A stretch of DNA of 64,000 nucleotides from Heterotrichella gracilis. Its lineage: Eukaryota; Sar; Xanthophyceae; Tribonematales; Xanthonemataceae. The DNA is taken from contig JAULBX010017747.1 of the NCBI GenBank assembly GCA_032358255.1, positions 62,001 through 126,000 of the forward strand, given 5' to 3'. The notes below the pieces were generated by a model. The model was not told the origin of the DNA. It saw nothing but the letters and a program-made list of their open reading frames with translations, and did no database searches. The translations under genes were made by a program, and so were the position numbers. This document shows, in pieces, positions 12,406-24,006 of this stretch (position 1 is its first letter; each line of letters starts with the position of its first letter).

Positions 12406-12767
12406 TCAATGGGCTCAGTACTATCCGCTGCCCTTATGGTAGAATTTGCACCAAGGTAGCCAAGATCACCCCGCGCACTGGCGCGCATGAGCCCTCGCAC
12501 AGGGTCCGCAAGGTAGGGAGCCTTTCTTGGTGATTGCAATGCCATCACCATCAATAGTTACAAAGTCATTTGCCAGAGTTAAAATCCTTGACTGTCTGTT
12601 GTGGCGTAGCGCAATCTCACCACCCTTGAGACATCTCCTACAGCGCAGCTGCCATCCTCCTGTTGAAAATATTGCACACAAAGCTATTCCACCGTAGGGT
12701 GCTATCACTGCGACAGGCACACAGGCCACAAAGACTTCCTAGACAATCGTATTTTGTAATAGTATTC

Positions 12768-12822
12768 TTGTACTATTCACGGTAGGCCAACTACTCAAAT
12801 CGAGTTGGCCTATCGTGATTAG
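12768..12822. repeat. Imperfect hairpin, ~21 bp arms
   Basis: Left arm ACTATTCACGGTAGGCCAACT. The right arm is its near reverse complement, and the loop is ACTCAAATCG. Unit B carries only one arm near 16410-16435. Confidence 0.85.
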
Positions 12823-12883
12823 TACAATAATTAAATTACACAGCCTGCTCATTTTTAATTATGTGAATAGAGTCTGCAACCCA

Positions 12884-12930
12884 TAATAGCGGTGACAGAT
12901 CTGCAACCCACTATGTCACCGCTATAATGG
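12884..12930. repeat. Hairpin around a doubled CTGCAACCCA phrase
   Basis: AATAGCGGTGACA pairs with TGTCACCGCTAT, and CTGCAACCCA occurs twice. Unit B has a single TGTCACCGCTAT near 16509. Confidence 0.75.
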
Positions 12931-13297
12931 GGTGCAGAAGCTATTCACGTATTTCCAAATGCCTAGAAATAGGCGAGCTTGTAGTGCTCACCAAGTGTAA
13001 TTGCAAAGCATCACCCTGGGTTCATCTGAAAAAAGTGCATTTTCTGCATCCAGCGCAGCGATGGGATACACTACTGCGAGGTAAACAACGTCAGGTACCA
13101 GCTACTATCATTGCTGGCTATCAGGGCACAATCATATGGTGGCATGTGAAGAGTCCCTACAAGCATACTGCTATGAGAAAAGAATACATCGGCTGATGAG
13201 GCGCCTGTGCAGACGCGTGCTCGAAACCGCAACTGAGGTCTCGATGGAAAGCTGTGGACGTGACGCTGCACTGCCTACGTGCTGTCCTATGCATCAA

Positions 13298-13417
13298 ACG
13301 TGTTCCCACCATGCAGGATGCAGAGAGCATTTACATCATGTACATTAGCCAAGTTTGCTGATACACTATCAGCCATGGTAAATGCTCTCTGCATCGTGCA
13401 TGGTTGGAACACGCGCT
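13298..13417. repeat. Inverted repeat, ~37 bp arms
   Basis: CGTGTTCCCACCATGCA...GATGCAGAGAGCATTTAC at 13299-13335 is inverted at 13378-13417 with two or three mismatches. Unit B has only the equivalent of the right arm (~16880-16925). Confidence 0.85.
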
Positions 13418-13625
13418 GTGCTACAACACTTCCTGCCGCAGAATAACAACTGGCTGTGCATGGAACTGCCCGCAAGCACCTATATTGTTTGCATCTATCT
13501 GCAAACCTGAACTGACCTAAAGTGTAACGTTCAATTTGTTATGGCTTTGTATGTCTGACACTTAATCTACTTGCCTTCATATAGCTCACAACTGTTACGC
13601 TCTTCTGTACACCTGTTGCCTCTAA

Positions 13626-13991
13626 TTACGGCCAGACACAAGCCGCGCCAACCCTTTCCACAAGCCTCACCCGCGCTTGTCGCGTTCCCACTCCCGCCAG
13701 CTCAAACTCCTTCTCCCCAGACGCCCAATTAAGGTACAGCACCGCGCCCACCCCATACACCACCGCCGTCAGCTCAAACACCAGCGGCCACGAGTGCGTG
13801 GCCTCCAGCAGCATGACGGTCAGCAGCGTGGACCCCGCGCCCGCAACGCTGGCCGCGCCATTTGCCAGCCTGTACAGGATGCCAGAGTACTCTGACGACA
13901 CGTCCTGGTGGTTACTGGCGTGGAACGACGAGGACACCCCAGCCAGCACCAGGCCATGCCGTCTTGTCTTGGCATGCCTGCAGCAATGGTA
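13626..13991 (-). pseudogene. Orphan last-exon copy of the PHT4-like transporter
   Basis: On the minus strand after TGCTGCAG at ~13991, this repeats the last exon of the transporter (unit B, 17320-17628): ILYRLANGAASVAGAG, LLEATHSWPLVFELTAV and WASGEKEFE are all preserved. It lacks ~55 bases near its start compared with unit B, which shifts the frame there. Its 3' end is changed so that it reads past the normal stop. None of the upstream transporter exons are present, so it cannot encode a transporter alone. It lies downstream of the real gene in the same orientation and could at most act as an alternative 3' exon by read-through, for which I see no evidence. Confidence 0.85.
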
Positions 13992-14589
13992 GGGCGGAGA
14001 AATATGATTAATTAAGGATCCCAGCATTTATATGTGATAAATAATCAAATAGGAAATTATACATGCTATGTATTATTCTAGTCAATGAAAAAAATAATAC
14101 ATTTGGATACTATTTATCATTTTATTACATGCATCCCAGCACAAATAGTACTACAGTAGTCTGATAAGCAGTCACTGACTCAGTAAAGCTTGCTATGTAT
14201 TGAAATAAGGAAAAAATATAGGCAATCCTGAGAAAAGGCGGAATCGCCATGTGCGAGGGGGGCAATGCAAGCACTGGAGCTGAGGCAGGGGTGATAAACA
14301 CTGGCAGGTGATTTGCATGTGATGGCAGTAGAATGGCACAGGGACGGCGGGTCACTGCAAGGCATTGGCGGCGCACACAGGCGGCCTCCATGGAAAGTGC
14401 ACGCACGCAGGGGGGTACACAGCACTCTTACCTGTGCAAGGGCGACAACAAGCAGAGCAATAAATCGTTACTGTAAAAGTTGCAACCTCTGCGCTTGCGA
14501 TGTCACCCAGTCAACGCTGCCAGCTTGTCGTCACTAAGTTGTCCATAGCACTGCTTTTTACTGCTCCATTATGACCGGCCCCTGGAGCT

Positions 14590-15296
14590 TCAAGGTGCAG
14601 CTGTCTCCACAAACAGCGCGAAGCTGCGTCGCCGCGCTGCCAGGTTGGCAGCCCCTGCGCCCTGCTGGCCAAACTGTTCACCGTACACGCCCTCCAGGTA
14701 GTCCAGGTCGGCGTTGGTCAGGTTGCCCAAGGCCAGCCTGGTAGCCGGGAAGTGGGCCTGCAGTAAGACAACAGTTGTTGATTCAGTTGTGGCAAAGGAA
14801 CCAGAAATGTGTTCTCTTGATGCAGACAAGAGAGTTGCTTATGAACCCAAAGCAATACCTGTGGGAGGCTCCCAGCTGGAAGGTTCCCCCGCTGGGATTC
14901 AACCTGTAAGGGCATCAACTGGCTGGTGGGTAAGTTTGCAGTGGAGTTGGCGGCGCGCACTCTGCCATTGTGTGCCAACGCTTGGAGGGTGGCCTTCAGG
15001 GCTGCCATGCCAGCCGTCAAAACTGTCGTCTCCTGCAGCAGATCGCCCATCTGTTGCTCCAGAGCTGCCTCCCCCTGCTGCAGATCTTCCAAACTAACCA
15101 CAAGGGCCTGCAAGTCGGCCTGCACGTCGCCCATAGCCGCCATGTAGGTTGCCTGGCCGCTGACAAGGTCCTGGTGCAGAGCGGCCATCTCTTGCTGTAG
15201 CGCAAAAAACTCATGATCTTGTGCAGCACCTTGACATCCTGGCACTGCTGCCTCTGCAGAACAAAGAGGAGTCTCAGCAACCATGCACTGCTGCAT
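14590..15296 (-). CDS. Small coiled-coil protein of unknown function
   Basis: Not a family I recognise. Exons 15296-14859 and 14757-14590 join in phase (201 aa) across a ~100 bp intron with donor GTATTG and acceptor ACTGCAG. Residues ~20-100 are heptad-rich and Ala/Gln/Leu-rich (FALQQEMAALHQDLVSGQ, LQALVVSLEDLQQGEAALEQ), a predicted coiled coil. The C-terminus reads LGNLTNADLDYLEGVYGEQF and then a basic stretch (LAARRRSFALF). The ATG at 15296 is followed by another at 15284; either may be used, and an upstream exon is possible because the frame stays open. It lies between the two duplicated units, so unit B supplies its upstream region. Confidence 0.5.
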
Positions 15297-15479
15297 GCAC
15301 TGCTGTAGTTGCCAAAAGCAACCCCCTAGGGAATGCGTGAGAGAAGCAGCTGGGGCAAGCAAAAGATGCCTGGACCAGGAAGTTAGCAGCACAAACTTCA
15401 CTTCCAAAATCTGTGAACACAGCTGCAGCCCGTTCTGCAAGAAAGTGGTTTGGACCCCTGGGCTAGGCAACAAACTTGT

Positions 15480-15700
15480 TGTACCGTTTGCCACCGGCAT
15501 CCTGTGCTTCTTTTGCCAATCGTTCTGGGGTCACTGACAGCCAGGTTCCCGTGAGAGCACGTTCGCCAAACCCTTTCAGGTGGAAAAGGGAACTGAAGTA
15601 CTCGACTTGGTTACCACAACCCCGTCAGTATTTTGCTGCACGGTTGGCATTTGAGGACTGGAGCCCGGGAGGAGGGACCTGTGCAGGAAGGTGTGCGTCC
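15480..15700 (-). pseudogene. Degenerate coding remnant of unknown family
   Basis: A minus-strand stretch reads like conserved protein (VEYFSSLFHLKGFGERALTG, LSVTPERLAKEAQDAGGKRY) but it does not connect to an intact gene and appears broken. I do not recognise the family. It may be the decayed 5' part of the neighbouring coiled-coil gene or a fossil of a repeated element. Confidence 0.35.
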
Positions 15701-15754
15701 GGCTTGGCCACCCAACGTGCGTTTACTTTTCAAACTCCCTTTTAAAATGTTGTT

Positions 15755-18050
15755 GGCTTGGGTACCATTGCTCTTGAGGTGTCTAGACATAGCCCATGTC
15801 ATGGGTGATGGCCTATCACTGATGGGGATGCAGCGTTGGCAGGTGATCCCGACCGAATTTAGTTGTTCTGAAAATCTGGAAAATTACTGATTTGGGCAGA
15901 CTACTGATCCCACTGAGTGCCACAAACGGTGGTTGCTAACCACGGCCCTGTGTCACACTACAAGCCTGCAGCACCAGGTACAGGTACCACCAGTCCTAGT
16001 GACAACTCACTGGGATCACTACTACTGAATCTGCTGCCCTCATGCCATTGGTATGGTTGTACCATGTTAGCAAGATCATCCGAAGCCATCGGTGCACAGG
16101 GAGCCTTTCTTGTTGATTGCAACGCCGTCACATTCGTTGGTTACAATGTGACTTGCCAGAATTGAATCCTTGACTGTCTGTAACAGTTGTGGCGTTGTTA
16201 CAACTTGTATGGGAGTCTCACCCCTCTTGAGGAGTCTCCCAGGACGCAGAGCTGCCATCCTACTGTTGAAACCATAATGGCCATAAAGCCAATGATTGCA
16301 CACAAAGCTATTCCACCAAAAGGTGGCTGTCACTGCAACAGGCACATATGCCACAGTCTCAAACTAGAGCCTTCCTAGTAAAAGGGTATTTTGTAGATGT
16401 AGACTCAGTAATAATCACAATCATAGGCCAACCATCCACAAGCTAGTTACACAGCCTGCTACCTGGAATAATATTCTTAAGCAGGTCGAAATAGAGCCTG
16501 CAGCCCACTATGTCACCGCTATGCAAGGCGAGCTTGTAGTGCTCGCCAAGTGGAGTTGCAGGGCATCACCATGGGTTCGTTCGGTAAGAGAAAATTTTCT
16601 GCCATCCAGGGCACGAAGAGAAAACACTACTGTAAGGTAAAAGTTGTTATATACCAGCTGCTATCGTTGGCTATCAGGAACACAAACATATGGTGGCCTG
16701 TGAAGAGTCCCTATGAGCATACTGCTATGAGAAAAGAATGCATCGGCTGTCGGAGCGCCTGTGCAAAGGCGCACCCAAAACCGCAACTGAAGTCTCAATG
16801 AAAAGCTGTGGATATGATGCTGCACTGCCTATACGTGCTGTCCTATGCATCAACTATCCGCCAACTTGGCTAATGTACATGGTGTAGATGCTTTCTACAT
16901 GCTTGCATGGTCAGAACATGCGCTGTGCTACAACACTTCCTGCTGTGGAAAACAACTGTGCTTGGAACTGCCCGCAAGCACCTACACTCTTAGTTGCATC
17001 TATCTGCTGACCTGGACTGTAACATTCAATTTGTTGTTGGCTTCATACGTTCGATATCTATCAACCAAATGGGCAGTCTACCAAAAATTTACCTGCCCAT
17101 CACATCTCCCGCCGGTCACACACATTCAAAACAAGGAGCAACCCTTTATTCATCAATCTACTTGCCGTCATTATGCTCACAATTGTTGAGGTCATCTGTA
17201 CATCTGTTGTCTCTGATCACAGCCAGCCACACGCAGCGCCAACCCCACCCGCTAAACCCCTCCCGTACCCCGCCCTCTCAAGCCCACCCGCGCTTGTCAC
17301 GTGCCCCCTCCCCGGCATCTCAATCAAACTGCTTCTCACCAGACGCCCATTTGAGGTACAGCACCGCGCCCACCCCATACACCACCGCCGTCAGCTCAAA
17401 CACCAGCGGCCACGAGTGCGTGGCCTCCAGCAGCATGCCGCTCAGCAGCGTGGACCCCGCGCCCGCCACGCTGGCCGCGCCGTTTGCCAGCCCGTACAGG
17501 ATGCCCGCGTACTTTGATGACACGTCCTGGTGGTTGCTGGCGTGGCCCGAGGAGGACAGCCCAGCCAGGGCCAGCCATGCCGTGACGATGGCAGCGGCAT
17601 GCGTGGCGTCGGTCCCGTCTTGGCAGGCCTGCAGCAATGGCGGGAAGGAGTAAAAAACAGAGAAATAAAAAATTTAGAATATTTACAGAAAATACATATT
17701 AATAACTTAATAACTTTGAATCAAAACTTTTAATGAGTTAGATAACAATAGATATTTACTAAATTAAATAAGAATAACATTTGATGACATGCATCCCAGC
17801 ATTGTAGTCCGATTAGCAGTCAGCATTTAAATGACGAAATTCTCATACATATGGGATAGGGGCAATGCAAGCACTAAAGCTGAGGCAGGGGTTGTGGACA
17901 CTGGCAGGTGGTTTGCGTGTGCTTGCCGTGGCATGGCATAGTGACAGGGGGTTACTGCAAATCATTGGCGGTGAAGACAGGCGGCATCGCTTGGTTAGTG
18001 CACGCATTAAGGAAAAGGTCATGGCAGCACTCCTACCTGTGCCAGGGCGA
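15755..18050. repeat. Segmental duplication unit B
   Basis: The counterpart of 12155-14455. It contains the functional last exon of the PHT4-like transporter, its 3' flank, and at its left edge the sequence matching the CBS start codon region. That copy is an ATG at 15768 followed by only eight codons. The orientation and order are unchanged, so this is a tandem duplication with ~1.3 kb of unique sequence now between the copies. Confidence 0.85.
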
Positions 18051-20442
18051 TCAGGCACACAGCGGCGCCCAGGCTGCTTACAGTCTGCATGAGCTTGCGG
18101 GTGGCGGTGCGCGACAGCAGCCCGCTGGAGATCAGGTTGTCCGCCGCCCAGCCCGAGGCGTTTGTGGTGAGGATGGTGGCCGCAAAGGGGATGACGGTCA
18201 GCATGGCCGAGGTCTCGATGTCAATCCCGTACATCTGGTTGTAGTAGGTCGGCAGCCAGGAGAACGCCAGGCAGCTGCCGATCATGACGGTGGTCTGCGC
18301 CGACAGGATGGCCCACACGGCGCGGCTGCGCGCAAACTCCCGGAACGGCACGTCGCTCAGCTTCAGCGCCGCGCCCTGGCCGGAGCGGGAGGGGGAGAAC
18401 ATGTCGCCGATGCGTCGCACGCTGGCGCGGGCCGCCGACGCCGCGGCGCCACATGCCGCCATGCCGTCCTGCACCGCGGCGCGGGCCGAGCTGGCGGGGA
18501 GGCTCAGCGCGTATGCCAGGCGGTCGAGCGCGGCGTCCACCAGCGGCGGGAGGGCGGGGCCAGGCCGGAGGATGGCGGAGGCGCGTGGGCCCGCCATGTG
18601 GCGCCGACTTGCGCTCGCCTGTGCGCGCATGTGCTCCCGGTACAGCCCCTCGCTGGTCCACTGGCTGTTGATTGGCTGCATCTGCGCCTCGTAGCGATAC
18701 ACCAGGCCCGATGCGGGGACGATGTTGTTGCGCAGGGGGAGGAGGGGTGCGGCGCTGGGGGCGGCGGGGGTGAGGGGGCTAGGGCGCGCCAGCACTGGAG
18801 GGGGGGTCGGCTGCTGCGGGGGCTCGTTGCGCACCATGGGGATCCAGCCGCAGAGCCACACGAATCCCAGGGATCCAAAGATGACAAACACAGCTGGCCA
18901 GTCCAGCAAATGGATGAGCACAGGAGCGATCAGGTAGGATGCGATTGTGCCCATTTGGTGGCCTGCAGCGGGGGTGGAATAGGGTTAGCAATGGAGGCTG
19001 GAGTGGCCACATGCAAGACATGCACCATCCATACTCCTGCATGCAGTTCAGAGATCCACCACCCACAGGTATGATCCAATGGTGCCCCCTGCCCATCCTT
19101 CAGCATTCCACCATACAAACCCACCACCTGCCTGACCATGAACCCCACCATACACCCCTCCTCTCCACCCAACCCATGCACCCCACCACACCATCCACCC
19201 CAAAAATGCCCACCTGAGGAGATGAGCCCCAGCGCCTGCGACCGCTGGTGTGACGGCACCCACCGGCGCACCAGGTTGTGGATGGCGGGGTAGGTCACCC
19301 CCTCCCCCACCCCCATCAGGCTGCGCGCCATCAGCAGGTCAGACAGCGACCCGGTGGCTGCTGCTGCGGGGGTGGCGATGGTGAAGATGGACCACACCAC
19401 CACACCCAGGCCCAGGACAGCCTTGGAGGAGTAGCGGGTGGCCAGGAAGCCGCCGCACAGGTTGGTCAGCATGTAGCCGGCGAAGAAGGCGCTGCGGGGA
19501 GGGGGGGAGGGGTGTCAGATGTCTAGGGTTTTTGAGGTTTGTGGCGGGAGGAGGGGGTGTCAGAGGGGAAAACGGGGGACTCATTTAAGTCAACGATGCT
19601 GTGTGTGATGCACTTGAGGTGGACGCTGTGCTGAAACGCGGGTACTGCAGCGCCCAACGCTTGCTGCCAAGGGGGTTGCAAAAACGATGGGAAAACCCTG
19701 GCTGGTCATGCACTTAGGGAGACACTTAGGGAAGCAGTTGAAACTGCGACAGGTCAGGCCATTGTGCCCACCAATGAACACGACAGGTAAGCCATATTGC
19801 AACAGCAGCCCAGGCTTACCCGCTGACCGCCCCCTTGACGCTGTCCTCCCAGCCAAACTGCTGCGACATGGGCAGCAGCGTCACGCTCATGGCCGCCCTG
19901 TCCACAGAGCATATGAAAGCCACCGCTGTGCTCAGCGCTACCAGGTTGAACAGCTGCTGCTCCCCGGTGGGCTCCTCAGCAGGTGCCGAGGCGCCTGACA
20001 GTGGGGCAGCTGCTTGGTCTGAATGGCTGGTGCTGGGTGGATGCTGGATCTGGTGCTGGATCTGGTTGTGGTTCCATCGGAAGGGCAGCAAGCTGTGGAG
20101 CCCGGTGAAGTGCTTTATGGCTGCGGGGTTAGCTCGTTGGGGGGTGGCTGTTGCCACAGGGGCCAGGCGCTGCCTACAGAGGGTTCGTTGCCCTTGGACG
20201 CAGGGTGCTGAGTGCACCCTTGACGAGAGGACCGGGCGCTGCATGTTGGAGCCTGCAGAAGGGCAAGCAGAGGTCAGATCGTGCAGGGTGCAGGAGGCCA
20301 GGGAAGCTGCGCAACCGGCCCGTGGTTGAGCAGCTGCAAAAAGAACACTCCAGGTAGGCGAAGGCAACCCCTTGGGGAAGGGCAACAAGCTTCCAAGGGC
20401 AACACCAACGCGATAGCAGACCCAGCTACTCTCACAGACCAT
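17320..20442 (-). CDS. PHT4/SLC17-like anion transporter
   Basis: A major-facilitator transporter of the plant PHT4 (ANTR)/SLC17 type, which usually carries phosphate or organic anions across plastid membranes. Exons: 20442-19820, 19491-19214, 18962-18037, 17628-17320; 711 codons close exactly with TGA. Family signatures: VDRAAMSVTLLPMSQQFGW, FFAGYMLTNLCGGFLATRY, MGVGEGVTYPAIHNLVRRWV and a C-terminal THSWPLVFELTAVVYG. The N-terminus (~170 residues; a second Met at 20244 starts MQRPVLSSRVHSAPC) looks like a transit peptide, and that Met may be the real start. A ~150-residue Ala/Pro/Arg-rich insert sits in the central loop between helices 6 and 7, longer than usual. The last exon is duplicated in unit A. 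Confidence 0.9.
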
Positions 20443-21626
20443 AAGAGTAGCTGATTATGGGTAATAACAAGGTTCAGCGTTACGTGTCGTTACAAGCAAC
20501 AGTTGGAACTGATCGGGCTCACAGCTCGAGTCGAGGCGTGCCACCGACCGAAGGCTCCAAATTGAGTTCCCAAACTAAACAGCATGGGGAAGAAGAAGAC
20601 GGTCCTTACCTCTTGAGCAGGCCCAGGATACCTCCTTCCTTCCCCAAGTTGCAACGAGCGGTACTGGCTGAGTAGGCAGCTCGTGCCTTGATCGCACGCT
20701 TGCAGGATCTCGCAGCTATGTAACACGATTCCCTGCGCTTGGAACCAAGCCGGACTGCCCCGGGGTATTCAGGGCCTGCAGCGAAGACTTCGGAGGGGCC
20801 TTAGCAAAAACTGGTCGACACTAAGCACGCTGAATCAGTTGCAGTGGGGATGAATTGGCGATGGCGCCCCGCTGGCAATTGACCTGGAAATGCGTTCCCG
20901 ACCGAGTTGCAAAGAGTTGGGCAGCGGGTTGCACCTCGAGATGGGTTGAACACAGCGTACAAAGTTGAGGCTGCTGGAAGCTTTATGAAACCGCGTTGCA
21001 CGCGGCTATGGAACGTTCAGTTCCACCGTCCAAACGGAAGTTTCAAGGGAAGGGCTTCCGACAAGGCTTGTATGTCGGTCGATGGGGCGTTCCCGCCATC
21101 ATGGGGGCGATCGCGACGCGCCTGTCTGTCATGGGAACACCGCATGGGTGGCAGCGGCGGCATACTCAACCACTCATCGCTCGCCGCAGCCACCACCGTC
21201 CGCCAGGTCACCTTTTCCAACAGTATTCCCCCTTGAAGGGGCAATAAACAGCCTACAGGAACTGGGGATGAATCGGGTCGGACCCTCATGAGGGTTGTTA
21301 ACCAGCGACCCCGCGACCCGGGTCGACCCCGCGACCCCGTCCAGTAAGTTTGCGGCTTTTGATGGAAATTTACTGTACGGCGTATGTGTGGAGGGGCGTA
21401 TGGGCGTATGGGCGTGTACGGCGTATGGCCGCGCATGGAGTAGCGTATTAGGTAGGGCTGCTGAGTATCTGGCCTTAATACCTCATCATAGTTACGAACC
21501 AAGCAGGGCATGCTTTTCCTTTTCAGCTACAAATTGCTGGCTGAGCCTTTGTTCCTGGTGGGTTCACTACAGCAGGACCTTGAAGCACTAGCTAACCAGC
21601 TAGACCCAGGTAGCTGTACTGCAACA
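20443..21626. other. Intergenic/divergent promoter region
   Basis: This lies between the 5' ends of the transporter (-) and FAM136A (+), so it should hold both promoters. A minus-strand segment at ~20610-20720 reads like a basic leader (KARAAYSASTARCNLG) and ends in a good GTAAGG donor at ~20610. It may be a 5' exon of the transporter or of an unrecognised gene. Around 21370-21440 GGCGTATG is repeated several times. I saw no clear TATA box. Confidence 0.4.
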
Positions 21627-24006
21627 ATGGCGGCAGAACAGAAGGCAGAACAACTACGGCAGGTGAGCCCGGGCTTTTTTGGTTGCATCAGCTTGGTGGA
21701 ATTGTGACTGGAGGGGAACCACGCTGGGGGTGACGTCACTGCGCATATATGCATGCATTGTAGCATGCGCCACCTGCATGCGCCACCTGCATGCACCAAC
21801 ACTTGGCCTGCATGAGCACACCGGACACACCACCCTGGTCCGGAAGGTCCAGGCGTGGCCACCGCACGCTAGAGTATTGCAAGGCGTCTGTGCCAAGCCT
21901 CAAGGGGGGCAGCAGCCCTTGGGTGGCACTCGCTAAAGCACAGCCGCGGGGGTGGTTCCTCCTGCTTACCAGCCTTCAGCACCTGGCGCACAGATGTCAA
22001 ACCCCCCATGGTTGCTCCCTCCACAGCCCTAACACCCACCCACGGCCCAACACCCCCACCACCACCAACCCACCCCCATCACTACCCACTACTCGTCACT
22101 ACCCACCAACCCACCCCCATCACTACCCACCCACCACCCTCTGCGCCCCCCCCTTGCAGGCCTTGGGCCAGCTAGTGTCGGACCTTGACCGCAGCCACTT
22201 CAGGAAACGACAGAAGGAGGGGTTCCTGTGCAGCGCAAAGTGCTGCGACTCAGCGAAGGACCAGGGGCAACTGGAGGAGTGGTGCGTGTGTGGGGGGGAG
22301 CAGGGGTGGTTAGGGTGTAGGGTTTCAGAGTTAAGGGTTCCTGTGCAGCACAAGTTTAGGGTTCCTGTACAGCTCAGCCGGGACCAGGGGCAGCTGGAGG
22401 AGTGGTGCATGGGGCCAGGCAGGGACGATTAGGGTTTAGCGCATAAGGTTTAGTATTCCTGTGCAGCGCAAATGCTGTGACTCCGTGCACGACCAGTGGC
22501 AGCCAGAGGAGTGGTGCGTGTGGGGATGGACCGTGTGTGGTTGGGGTTCAGGGTTTCAGGGTTTAGGGTTCCTGTGCTGGGCAACGGGCTGTGACCCCGC
22601 CGGGTCCCGAGGCAGGCGTAGGAGTGGTTGGGGTGTAGGGGAAGGGGTTGGGATCTGCGTGCGGGATTGCTGCGGCGGTTGGTGGTGGTCAACGCTGGTG
22701 ATGTCAACTGCCTCGCACGAACCAAGGGGCTAAGTGGGGCGGTGGTGGGGGATGGGATGGCAGCTGTGAAAGTTGTAGCGCATGCGGTGTACTTGGTGGC
22801 GCCTGGGCAGTATGACCTATATGCACGCTACTCGCCTGCTGTCAGGAGCTGGCGTTGGCCCTATGTTCAGCCTGCGCTCACTGCTTATAGCCAGAAGGTA
22901 CCAGGCGATACTGTAGTGCAAGCCGCGCATGCATTTTGGATGGCGGCAAGGACTTTCAGCCCCACTTTGCACAGCGACATGCGCTGTCGACCCACCCCTA
23001 CAGTGCCCATGCATCCCCATCATGCATGCGGGACTTGGGGACATGTTGCAGGATGGAGCAAATGTGGAATTCATGCATGCTGGGGCGATCACTTACATCT
23101 CCGCCCTGTGTGTGCAGCATACGTGGATGTGAGCACCCGGTGCAGGCGGCGCAGTCGACAACCAATGCCTACATCAAGCAATTCCAGGTACAGAGTAGGC
23201 TGTGAGGTACATTGGGCTGCTAGGGACATGCTTTCCATCAGTCAAATCAACAAATGCCTGCTGCTTGGGTAGATGACCATGGTGCGGGCGATCGCACCGT
23301 TGCAGGACAGCCAGCAAACCATATTCCCTGCTCTGCTGTGTGATAGGAGCTGTCTGTGCACCGCTGCCATCCCCCAAACCCTAAACCCTACCTAGGATCC
23401 AGAGACCTAAAATCCTAGTTAGGGCCCAAGCCATCATGTGCCGCACGATTGGCTGCAGGGCTGCATCCGCTGCAGCAACCCAAAACCCTATAGAGTATAC
23501 ACCCTGAACCCAAAAATGTACGCCCAGAACCCTACACCGAGAACCCTGCACCCTGACCCCCCCACCCTCCTGTGCCACAGGAACGGCTGCAGCGGTGCGT
23601 GAGCCGGTGCCAGGACACCGCGCAGGAGGGCTTACCGGTGAAGCCCAGCGAGGGGGATATTGCGAAGGCACAGGTGAGGGGATGGGAGGGTTAGAAGGTC
23701 CTTTCACTGGGGACATTAGGGATTGTGCTGGGCGTTGCATCAGAGGGTGTAGGGACTTCTCCACTGTTGGGAGTTTCCTGTGTGGGACCTGGCACTAATC
23801 TGCTGCACACCACTTGGCCATGATAGTGGTACAGCTGCTGTGGTTTGATGCAAAATGCTGGTGCGCACTGTGGTCTGATGTACAATGCTGATGGTGCACC
23901 CTTTTGTGTGCAGGCCCGGCTGGCAGACTGCGTGGGCAAGTGTGCTGATGAGTACAAGCGCCAGATACCCAAACTCAAGGCAGACATTGTGGCCACCCTA
24001 GGGTAA
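21627..24006 (+). CDS. FAM136A-like (DUF842) twin CX3C protein
   Basis: FAM136A proteins are small conserved eukaryotic proteins of the mitochondrial intermembrane space. Exons 21627-21662, 22160-22281, 23118-23187, 23581-23673, 23914-24006 give 137 aa, against 138 in human. The cysteine pairs characteristic of the family are all present: CSAKCC, CIRGC, CVSRC, CVGKC. Flanking residues also fit (RKRQKEGFLCSAKCC; QLEECIRGCEHPVQAAQ across the 22281/23118 junction). There is no N-terminal presequence, as usual for Mia40-type import substrates. The intron after exon 2 holds three decaying copies of that exon's end. Disulfide pairing is known for the fold type, not shown here. Confidence 0.95.
22338..22632 (+). 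repeat. Three decaying copies of FAM136A exon 2 end
   Basis: The exon end at 22227-22290 (FLCSAKCCDSAKDQGQLEEW plus GTGCGT) is copied at 22338-22412, 22456-22522 and 22569-22632. TTTAGGG or GGTTTAG tracts separate them. The second copy still matches most bases of the final 40; the last keeps only a framework. All retain a TTCCTGTGC start. Confidence 0.85.

Larger units (their letters stand above)
12155..14455. repeat. Segmental duplication unit A
   Basis: About 2.3 kb that aligns in the same order and orientation to 15755-18050 at an offset near 3.6 kb, with many substitutions and indels. It begins at the start codon of the CBS gene and ends just inside sequence matching the 3' end of the transporter's third exon (CAGCACTCTTACCTGTGC versus CAGCACTCCTACCTGTGC). 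It contains the orphan transporter exon. Both units share minus-strand open segments (MACVPVAVIA at 12729, MAYVPVAVTA at 16354) in which a membrane-helix-like stretch can be read; I do not recognise it. Confidence 0.85.
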
